A stretch of DNA of 11,797 nt from Clostridia bacterium. Its GTDB lineage: Bacteria > Bacillota > Clostridia > UMGS1883. Positions within the stretch are counted from its first letter, which is position 1, and every line of letters begins with the position of its first letter. The position numbers and the translations under genes were made by a program. This document shows, piece by piece, positions 1 through 5,758 of this stretch. The notes beneath the pieces are model-generated. The model was not told where the DNA came from. It saw nothing but the letters and a program-made list of their open reading frames with translations, and made no database searches. The stretch covers positions 1-11,797 of the forward strand of contig JAJQCX010000216.1 in the NCBI GenBank assembly GCA_021202495.1. The letters run 5' to 3'.

Positions 1-1
1 G

Positions 2-76
2 CGCGATGTGAAAAGAGGTTTACGGGGAAAAGCGGAGCTTGTCCCCGTGTTCAGTCGCTTTGCGGCTGAACTATAA
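2..76 (+). CDS. possible 3' end of upstream gene (mreD position)
   Basis: An open frame enters from the left edge and stops at TAA 74-76, 22 bases before the PBP2 start. It encodes about 24 mostly hydrophilic residues ending FSRFAAEL. In Clostridia the gene before mrdA is usually mreD, so the position fits, but the visible residues do not look like the hydrophobic MreD core and cannot identify it. Rare-looking codons (TTA, CGG) and two hairpins over the same bases mean this could equally be non-coding leader. Low confidence. Confidence 0.25.
   Translation, partial: RDVKRGLRGKAELVPVFSRFAAEL
22..48 (+). other. RNA hairpin upstream of mrdA
   Basis: ACGGGGA (22-28) pairs with TCCCCGT (42-48), and AAGC (30-33) pairs with GCTT (37-40) around a GGA loop, with a single A/G mismatch (29/41) between the two parts. 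That gives 11 base pairs in a 27-base element. No T-tract follows, so it is not an ordinary intrinsic terminator. It may stabilise or process the mRNA between the upstream gene and mrdA. Confidence 0.5.
50..70 (+). other. second RNA hairpin upstream of mrdA
   Basis: TTCAGTCGC (50-58) pairs with GCGGCTGAA (62-70) around a TTT loop. The stem is 9 pairs including one T-G wobble. It starts two bases after the previous hairpin and ends 18 bases before the mrdA ribosome binding site region. No T-run follows. Confidence 0.45.
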
Positions 77-98
77 CACGTAAAAGGGAGGCGCGGAT

Positions 99-2153
99 AT
101 GGCGTCGGGGAACAACAGACGATATGCTGTGGTATATGTTATAATCGCGGTTATAATCGCGGCTTTTGTGGTGCGCCTTGTTTCGCTGCAGCTGATAGAC
201 GGCGAGGATTACCGTTCGCAGAGCGAGCAGCGCACGATGAAGACGACGACGATAGAAGCGCCGAGGGGAGACATATATGATCGCTACGGCAGAGTGCTTG
301 TGACAAACAAGATGTCAAATTCAATCGTCATTCAGAAAATGCGCGGCAAGAGCGACGCGGATTTGAACGCGGTTATTAAAAATTTGTACGCGCTGGCGGA
401 CAACACGGGCTTTTACGTTTCAACGACCTTCCCGATTGGGCTTTCGGAGGGGGAGTTTAATTTTGAATTTGAGGAAAGCGAAGACGCGCCGAGGGAAAAC
501 GAATACGCGTGGAAGGATAAATATGAAATAGACCGCGAGGCTACGGCGCGTGAGGCGGTGGAATATTTCGCGGAAAAATATTCGGTAAATGAGGAAAGCG
601 AGCTTACGAAGCTTAGGATAACGGCGACGAGATATGAAATGGAGCTGCGCGACTTTTCATATACGACGGATTTTGTGTTCGCGGAAAATATAACGATGGA
701 CATGATAACGGCGATAAAGGAGCAGCCGGCGGCGTTTTCGGGTGTTGAAATATCGGAGGGGTCGACGAGAGATTACAAATATCCGTCGATTGCGACGCAC
801 ATTTTGGGGCGCGTGGGAAAGATAAGCTCTGAGGAGCTTGAAACGCTGCGCTCGTCGGGTTACACGATGACGAGCGTTGTGGGAAAGCAGGGAATTGAAA
901 AATACGCGGAGGAATATTTGCGCGGAATTGACGGAACTGCGGGAGTGGAGCAGACAAAGGACGGGCGAAGCGTGAGCGAGGAGGTTATTGAAGAGGCAAT
1001 ACCGGGCAGAAACGTGACGCTGACGATAGACATCGATTTGCAGCAGGAAGCGGAAAAGGCGCTTTATGAGACAATTTTGGACATAAGAGCAAATGCCGAA
1101 ACTACGGACGAGGGCAAGTATGCCGATTCGGGCGCTGTTGTGGTTGTGGATGTGAATACGGGCGAGGTACTGGCGCTGGCGTCGTACCCGACGTATGACA
1201 TTTCGACATTCAGCGTGAATTATTCAAACCTTGTGAACGACTCGGCAAGGCCGCTTTACAACAGAGCCGTTTCGGGCGAATATTCGCCGGGGTCGACGTT
1301 TAAAATGCTCGTCGCGGCGGCGGCGCTTGAAGAAGGAATTATAACGCCGTCGGACGTTATTGTCGACAAGGGAATATACACATATTACAAGGATTATCAG
1401 CCGAGATGCTGGATTTATCGTCAGCACGGGCTGACGCACGGGGCGGAGACCGTTGTGGAGGCGCTGAGAGATTCGTGCAATTACTTTTTCTATGACGTTG
1501 GAAGGCGTTTGACAATTGAAAAAATTGACGAATATGCGCAAAAGTACGGCTTTGGGCAATTGACGGGGATAGAGCTGCCGTCGGAGGAGCACACAGGCGT
1601 TGTGGCGTCGCCCGAAAATCGCGAGGCGAGCGGCGGAACGTGGTACCCCGGAGACACTTTGCAGGCGGCGATAGGGCAGTCGGACACGGTTGCGACGCCG
1701 GTGCAGCTTGCGTCATACGTTGCGACGATTGCAAACGGCGGCACGCGCTACAAGCTGCATTTGATAAAAAGCATAGACGACAACGACGGAAATAACATTC
1801 TCACGATTGAGCCGCAGGTGATGAACACGATTGAGCTCTCGGATGAGACATATGCGGCGATAACAAAGGGAATGAGGCTTGTTGTTACGGAAGGCACGGG
1901 CATGGAGGCGTTTAAGGGCTGCGTTGTGGATGTGGCGGCAAAATCCGGCTCGGCGCAGATGGGAAGATATACGAACGGAATTTACGTTGCATATGCGCCC
2001 TACGACGACCCGCAGATTGCGGTGGCGGTTGTTATGGAAAAATCGGGCGGCGGCAGCGACGCGGCTCCCGTGGCGAGAAGGGTTATCGAGCAGTATTTCA
2101 GCGGCGAGATTGAAGAGGACGAATTAACCGAAGCGGGAGAGCTGATTGAATAA
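99..2153 (+). CDS. mrdA: penicillin-binding protein 2, elongasome transpeptidase
   Basis: Class B penicillin-binding protein of 684 residues. It cross-links peptidoglycan during lateral wall growth, in complex with the RodA/MreBCD elongasome. There is a short cytoplasmic N-terminus and one membrane anchor (about 9-28). The dimerisation domain opens with APRGDIYDRYGRVL (54-67), the usual start of this domain. The transpeptidase domain shows S399-T-F-K402 (acylation Ser and Lys), S459-C-N461 and K615-S-G-S-A-Q (the KTG box, here KSG). The start is ATG 99 behind GGGAGGCG. The length is normal for PBP2. The minCDE genes follow, as in many Clostridia, and the minC frame begins at this gene's stop. 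PBP2 is preferred over SpoVD/FtsI because there is no PASTA tail and because of this neighbourhood. Confidence 0.93.
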   Translation: MASGNNRRYAVVYVIIAVIIAAFVVRLVSLQLIDGEDYRSQSEQRTMKTTTIEAPRGDIYDRYGRVLVTNKMSNSIVIQKMRGKSDADLNAVIKNLYALADNTGFYVSTTFPIGLSEGEFNFEFEESEDAPRENEYAWKDKYEIDREATAREAVEYFAEKYSVNEESELTKLRITATRYEMELRDFSYTTDFVFAENITMDMITAIKEQPAAFSGVEISEGSTRDYKYPSIATHILGRVGKISSEELETLRSSGYTMTSVVGKQGIEKYAEEYLRGIDGTAGVEQTKDGRSVSEEVIEEAIPGRNVTLTIDIDLQQEAEKALYETILDIRANAETTDEGKYADSGAVVVVDVNTGEVLALASYPTYDISTFSVNYSNLVNDSARPLYNRAVSGEYSPGSTFKMLVAAAALEEGIITPSDVIVDKGIYTYYKDYQPRCWIYRQHGLTHGAETVVEALRDSCNYFFYDVGRRLTIEKIDEYAQKYGFGQLTGIELPSEEHTGVVASPENREASGGTWYPGDTLQAAIGQSDTVATPVQLASYVATIANGGTRYKLHLIKSIDDNDGNNILTIEPQVMNTIELSDETYAAITKGMRLVVTEGTGMEAFKGCVVDVAAKSGSAQMGRYTNGIYVAYAPYDDPQIAVAVVMEKSGGGSDAAPVARRVIEQYFSGEIEEDELTEAGELIE

Positions 2154-2190
2154 CGCTACGCGTTATGTGATATGGTTGGGAGTGGTGAAA

Positions 2191-2787
2191 ATGAATGTGA
2201 AAATGGGGCGTGATAAAATGACGCTTACGCTTGACGAAACGAGAAGCTTTGCCGAGCAAAAGGAAGATGTGCAAAATTATTTAAATAAAATGTCCGCCTT
2301 TTTTGCGAGGGGCAACGCAATAATCGAATATGAAGGGGCGGAGCTGACGTTTTTTGAGGAAACACAGCTTTGCGAAATGCTCGATGAGGCGTTTGGGCGG
2401 AGAATTGATTTTTGCTATAAAAAGCACCCGCCGGAAGGATTGATGCGGCACATAACGGCGCACGGTGAGAGGTTTCTCAAAAGCGTGAAGAGGACGGTGC
2501 GGGGCGGAGAGGAAATTAAGTCGAACGGGGATTTACTCATTTTGGGCGACGTGAACCCGACGGCGAAGCTTGAAGCTCAGGGCGACATATACGTTTTGGG
2601 AAAGCTGCGCGGGAGGGCGTTCGCGGGCTGCGAGGGAGACTGCGAGGCGATTGTTTTCGCACTTGAAATGGAGCCCGAGCAGATACAGATTGCAAATATC
2701 GCGGGTTTTAACGACAAAATGTCGGGCAGAGGGAAGATTTGTACGGCAAGGCTGAATGGTGATACAATTATAATAGAAAATTTTTAA
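2191..2787 (+). CDS. minC: septum site-determining protein MinC
   Basis: MinC inhibits FtsZ polymerisation and is recruited to the membrane by MinD, keeping division at mid-cell. The 198-residue product has the two-domain layout: an alpha/beta N-terminal domain (about 1-95) and the C-terminal beta-helix (about 100-198). The latter shows GDLLILGDVNP from residue 113 and R140-G-R-A-F-A-G146, both typical. The MinD-contact motif known as RSGQ in E. coli is R104-G-G-E107 here, so the Arg is kept. ATG 2191 was chosen because GGGAGTGG (2178-2185) lies 5 bases upstream and leaves a normal N-terminus. The frame stays open to a TTG at 2146 that overlaps the mrdA stop, so a 213-residue form cannot be excluded. 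Probably co-transcribed with mrdA. Confidence 0.9.
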   Translation: MNVKMGRDKMTLTLDETRSFAEQKEDVQNYLNKMSAFFARGNAIIEYEGAELTFFEETQLCEMLDEAFGRRIDFCYKKHPPEGLMRHITAHGERFLKSVKRTVRGGEEIKSNGDLLILGDVNPTAKLEAQGDIYVLGKLRGRAFAGCEGDCEAIVFALEMEPEQIQIANIAGFNDKMSGRGKICTARLNGDTIIIENF

Positions 2788-2794
2788 ATTTCGG

Positions 2795-2823
2795 TAGACC
2801 TTTTTAAAAAGATGTGGTATAAT
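2795..2823 (+). promoter_or_regulatory. sigma-A-type promoter before minD
   Basis: The -35 is TAGACC (2795-2800) and the -10 is a perfect TATAAT (2818-2823), spaced 17 bases. TG at 2815-2816 adds an extended -10. Transcription would start near 2830, nine bases before an inverted repeat and about 54 bases before the minD ATG. It lets minD, minE and the genes after them be expressed independently of mrdA-minC. Confidence 0.7.
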
Positions 2824-2838
2824 ATGGAAAACAATAAC

Positions 2839-2866
2839 AGAAATCATTGATTAATCAGTGATTTCT
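2839..2866 (+). repeat. 13-bp inverted repeat in the minD leader
   Basis: AGAAATCATTGAT (2839-2851) is mirrored by ATCAGTGATTTCT (2854-2866), with 12 of 13 Watson-Crick pairs plus one T-G wobble and a 2-base centre. It lies between the predicted transcription start (about 2830) and the minD ribosome binding site (AAGGAG, 2871-2876). It has no terminator T-run. It could be a DNA operator or a 5' stem that stabilises the minDE mRNA. Confidence 0.7.
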
Positions 2867-2883
2867 AAAGAAGGAGATTACCG

Positions 2884-3675
2884 ATGGGCGAAGCGATAGT
2901 GATAACAAGCGGGAAGGGCGGCGTGGGGAAGACGACGCTGACGGCAAATTTGGGAGCGGCGCTGGCTCTTTTGGGAAAAAAGACGCTGATCATAGACACC
3001 GATATAGGGTTGAGAAATCTTGATGTTATTATGGGCATGGAAAACAGAATTGTCTATGATTTGGTGGATGTGTGCGGCGGAAAATGCGAATATAAAAAGG
3101 CGATGATTCGCGACAAGAGGTTTGAAGGACTGTTTTTGATACCGGCGGCGCAGTCGAGCGACAAGAGCGCCGTGACGCCGATGCAGATGAAAGCTCTTTT
3201 GCGGAAGCTGAAGGAAGAATTTGATTACATAATTATAGATTGCCCCGCGGGGATTGAGCAGGGGTTTGAAAACGCGGTGGCGGGAGCCGACAGGGCAATT
3301 GTCGTGGCGGTGCCGGAGGTTTCTTCGGTGAGAGACGCGGACAGAATAATCGGGCTGTTGGACAGGCACGGAATTGAAAACGTGGCGCTGGTGGTAAACA
3401 GAATAAGGCAAAAAATGGTGGATGAGGGCAACATGCTTTCAATTGAGGACATGCTTGACATTTTGGCGATAGACTTGATTGGCGCGGTGCCGGACGACGA
3501 GAGCATAATAATCGGTGCAAATACAGGCACGCCTGTTGTAATGACGGCAAAATCGAAGGCGGGAGAAGCTTATAAAAATATTGCGCTCCGAGTTATGGGC
3601 GAAAAGCGGGATTTGATTGATTTATCCGAGAAAAAGGGGATTTTTGCGAAAATTCTTGAGGTGATAAGGAGATGA
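2884..3675 (+). CDS. minD: septum site-determining ATPase MinD
   Basis: MinD is a ParA-family ATPase that dimerises on the membrane with ATP, recruits MinC, and is released by MinE-stimulated hydrolysis. The 263 residues carry the deviant Walker A motif GKGGVGKTT (10-18, signature Lys11 and catalytic Lys16), the A' box with D38 and D40 followed by IGLRNLD, and Walker B with D119 in IIIDCPAG. The C-terminal basic amphipathic helix (about 249-263, KKGIFAKILEVIRR) is the membrane-targeting sequence. The start is ATG 2884 behind AAGGAG (2871-2876). The stop overlaps the minE start by 4 bases (ATGA), so the two are translationally coupled. All motifs are intact. Confidence 0.97.
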   Translation: MGEAIVITSGKGGVGKTTLTANLGAALALLGKKTLIIDTDIGLRNLDVIMGMENRIVYDLVDVCGGKCEYKKAMIRDKRFEGLFLIPAAQSSDKSAVTPMQMKALLRKLKEEFDYIIIDCPAGIEQGFENAVAGADRAIVVAVPEVSSVRDADRIIGLLDRHGIENVALVVNRIRQKMVDEGNMLSIEDMLDILAIDLIGAVPDDESIIIGANTGTPVVMTAKSKAGEAYKNIALRVMGEKRDLIDLSEKKGIFAKILEVIRR

Positions 3676-3896
3676 CGGGGCTTTTCGGAAGAACGAAGCG
3701 GGAGGCGAAAAGGCGGCTCATGTGCGCTCTTGAAAGGGACAGAAGCGCCTGCCTTACGGACAAGCTTTGCCGCGAGATTGAAAGCGTGATAAAAAAATAC
3801 GCAAAGATTGACGGAAATGTTGAAATTAAAATTATTGAGACTGAAAGGCGGCGGCAGTTTATGTCGCTGGGATGTTATATAGAGGAGCTGCACTAA
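3672..3896 (+). CDS. minE: cell division topological specificity factor MinE
   Basis: MinE stimulates the MinD ATPase and limits MinCD to regions away from the division site. The product has 74 residues, slightly shorter than the usual 80-90. The N-terminal MTGLFGR matches the membrane-binding segment, and residues about 8-23 (KREAKRRLMCALERDR) match the anti-MinCD helix. The rest is the dimerisation fold with the typical VIKKYAKID (about 39-47). It overlaps minD by ATGA. The presence of MinE, rather than DivIVA alone, suggests that an oscillating Min system is possible here. Confidence 0.9.
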   Translation: MTGLFGRTKREAKRRLMCALERDRSACLTDKLCREIESVIKKYAKIDGNVEIKIIETERRRQFMSLGCYIEELH

Positions 3897-3921
3897 AGAT
3901 AAAGAAGGAGACGATGGAAAA

Positions 3922-4338
3922 ATGTATATTGCATTGATTGCACACGACAAGAAAAAAGAGCTGATGGTTCAGTTTTGCCTGGCTTACAGAGGGATATTCG
4001 CAAAGCACAATCTTTGCGCCACAAGAACGACGGGGAGCCTCATTTCCGAGGCGACTGGGCTGCCGGTTGAAAAGCTTTTGACCGGTAAGCAGGGCGGCGT
4101 GCAGCAGATAGCCGCGCGCATTGCATATGATGAGATTGACATGGTGCTGTGCTTCCGCGACCACATTACGATGAGGCGCTTTGAACCCGATTTGAGTAAT
4201 CTCATGGCTATATGCGACGTGCATAATGTGCCGATTGCGACAAATTCGGCGACGGCGGAGGTTCTCATACAGGGGCTTGAACGAGGTGACTTGGATTGGA
4301 GAAATATTGTAAATCCGAAGAACAACGTCCGTGCGTGA
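3922..4338 (+). CDS. mgsA: methylglyoxal synthase homologue with altered active site
   Basis: This 138-residue protein has the MGS-like fold. The family converts dihydroxyacetone phosphate to methylglyoxal and phosphate. Against E. coli MgsA it aligns without gaps at a constant offset of 11. Kept are H8-D9 (H19-D20), K12 (K23), T34/T36/T37 (T45/T47/T48), D80 (D91) and D90 (D101). Changed are the catalytic base D71 to V60 (GGVQQ instead of GGDQQ), H98 to F87, and G46 to R35 in the phosphate loop. The tail LERGDLDWRNIVNPK is typical of clostridial members as far as I recall them. From family knowledge V60 alone should abolish synthase activity, so a phosphate-ligand sensor or scaffold is possible (inference). 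The fold assignment is secure and the enzyme activity doubtful. AAGGAG at 3905-3910 serves ATG 3922. The next gene overlaps its end. Confidence 0.85.
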   Translation: MYIALIAHDKKKELMVQFCLAYRGIFAKHNLCATRTTGSLISEATGLPVEKLLTGKQGGVQQIAARIAYDEIDMVLCFRDHITMRRFEPDLSNLMAICDVHNVPIATNSATAEVLIQGLERGDLDWRNIVNPKNNVRA

Positions 4339-5213
4339 CGGACGAGGTGAGAAAGGCGCTTGAGGGGCGGCTTTTGCATAGGGTGTGGCTGATTTCGGAC
4401 TTGCAGCAGTGGCTGCCCGAAAAGGCGAGGCGAAGCCTCTACACGGCTCTCGAGGATTTTTACGAGCTCAATTTAAAGTGCGATAAGATTTGGTATTTGG
4501 GCGACAGCGTTGAGGGGAGAAGCATTCCCTACCTTGAGGAAATGACGAAAATGCAGGAGGACGCCTTTGTGAAGCTCGGCATTCCGCTGTGCTACGTGTG
4601 CGGAAATCACGACATGGATCCTTTGCGCGACGGAAACGGGGCTATCTTTTACGAAATGGTAAAGAGCCATAAAGAGTGGAAAACGACGGCAACAAACGAG
4701 GACTTTTATTTCAGGGATACTTTGGGAGATTTTGACGTTGTATTTATCTCCGATCATTACGCGTCGGATTTTTCGTGGTGGGCGTGCCACGGGAGAGTTT
4801 ACGGTGACGAGGGAAAATATCCTTACGGGATAGAGGATTTTGAAGCCTTGCGCAAAAGCATTGCCGAGAGCGGAAAGAGGACGATAACCGTTTCGCACTA
4901 TTCATATCCCGGCGGGAACCGCGAAAGCCGGTTTATGCAAAGCTTTCTTCCGCTGCCGGAAAACGTTTTTATGCACATTTACGGGCACGCGCATATAGGA
5001 GATACGGCTTGGGCGGGAAAGGACGCGAACAGAAAAATTTCGTGGGTTGACGGGTGCGACGTGCCGCAGCTTGACATTGCCTCTCTTGAGCGTGACCGCG
5101 GCAGCGCTGTGAGAAGCGCGTTTTTGGAGATTTACGACGGCTGCGCCGTTGTTTCATTCCGTGACCACGACAAAAAAAGATGGACGGAAAGTTTTGCGAA
5201 AAGCATATATTAA
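4296..5213 (+). CDS. calcineurin-like metallophosphoesterase
   Basis: A cytoplasmic protein of up to 305 residues with a calcineurin-type binuclear metal phosphoesterase core. Motifs in order are D35-L-Q37 (normally DxH), G69-D70, G103-N-H-D106, H201 in VSHYS, and G230-H-A-H233. There is no signal peptide or membrane segment. The family hydrolyses phosphomonoesters, phosphodiesters or nucleotides, and the substrate cannot be named here. The Gln in place of the first-motif His removes one usual metal ligand. TTG 4296 is chosen because GAGGTG (4284-4289) lies 6 bases upstream. The alternative GTG 4335 forms a GTGA overlap with the mgsA-like stop but has no clear binding site. Either start overlaps the preceding gene, so the two are made from one message. 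The gene ends where the next promoter begins. Confidence 0.85.
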   Translation: MEKYCKSEEQRPCVTDEVRKALEGRLLHRVWLISDLQQWLPEKARRSLYTALEDFYELNLKCDKIWYLGDSVEGRSIPYLEEMTKMQEDAFVKLGIPLCYVCGNHDMDPLRDGNGAIFYEMVKSHKEWKTTATNEDFYFRDTLGDFDVVFISDHYASDFSWWACHGRVYGDEGKYPYGIEDFEALRKSIAESGKRTITVSHYSYPGGNRESRFMQSFLPLPENVFMHIYGHAHIGDTAWAGKDANRKISWVDGCDVPQLDIASLERDRGSAVRSAFLEIYDGCAVVSFRDHDKKRWTESFAKSIY

Positions 5214-5216
5214 CTG

Positions 5217-5245
5217 TTGAAAAGTGTCGGAAAGACTGCTATAAT
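5217..5245 (+). promoter_or_regulatory. near-consensus promoter of the ywiB-argS unit
   Basis: The -35 is TTGAAA (5217-5222) and the -10 is TATAAT (5240-5245), with a 17-base spacer and an extended -10 TG at 5237-5238. It begins three bases after the phosphoesterase stop. Transcription would start about 5252, giving a leader of roughly 50 bases before ATG 5301. The match is among the strongest in the window. Confidence 0.8.
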
Positions 5246-5300
5246 ATTAAAAGTTCCGTATATGGGCGGAGTTAAAACCTATTATTTGCGAGGTATGTAC

Positions 5301-5738
5301 ATGAGCGAAAGGGTTTATATATCGATTGTCGGCGAGACGAACGTCGACGGGGAATGTGACAAGACGGAGATGGTGACGGAGGGGGACTATGTTTTTCGTG
5401 CGGGAAAGTATCTTCTTCGCTACAGAGAGCGGCTCATTGAGGATGGGGAAGAATGCTCCACGATAATAAAGTGCGATGGGCAAAAGGTGACGATGACGAG
5501 AACGGGCTCCGCGAATACGCAGATGATTTTTGAAAACGGAAAGCGGCACGTCAGTCTCTACGAAACGCCCTTGGGGAGCTTTAGCGTGAATATTTTGACC
5601 GACAGCTTAAACGTCGATGTAGGCGAGGCGGGCGGCGAAATAAAGATAGACTACGCGCTGGACATAAACAGCTCGATGAGAACGCAGAACCGTCTTCATT
5701 TGAACATAAGAAAAACGCCGCAGAATTTCGGCGCGTGA
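5301..5738 (+). CDS. ywiB: YwiB-like DUF1934 beta-barrel protein
   Basis: A 145-residue protein of the DUF1934/YwiB family, small lipocalin-like beta-barrels of unknown function found in Firmicutes. Family-like segments are TEMVTEGDYVF near the N-terminus, then TRTGSANTQMIFENGKRHVS and YETPLGSFSVNI in the middle, and DYALDINSS near the end. It lacks a signal peptide and is probably cytoplasmic. ATG 5301 is chosen because GAGGT (5290-5294) lies 6 bases upstream. The frame stays open back to a TTG at 5217, but that TTG is the -35 box of the promoter, so the extension is not coding. In B. subtilis ywiB also sits directly before argS, which supports both calls. The end overlaps a GTGA. Confidence 0.87.
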   Translation: MSERVYISIVGETNVDGECDKTEMVTEGDYVFRAGKYLLRYRERLIEDGEECSTIIKCDGQKVTMTRTGSANTQMIFENGKRHVSLYETPLGSFSVNILTDSLNVDVGEAGGEIKIDYALDINSSMRTQNRLHLNIRKTPQNFGA

Positions 5739-5758
5739 TAACGAAAGAAGGAAATAAG

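Noticed and set aside
1941..1958. KSG instead of KTG in PBP2 as a defect
   Set aside because: Ser for Thr is a tolerated change in this motif across penicillin-binding proteins, and all other motifs are intact.
2878..3411. A 177-codon open frame on the - strand opposite minD
   Set aside because: minD is certain on the + strand. The antisense product has no recognisable motif and no convincing binding site.
3914..3937. Seven-codon ORF (MEKCILH) before the mgsA-like gene
   Set aside because: Its ATG is only 3 bases after AAGGAG, too close for initiation, and the same binding site serves ATG 3922.
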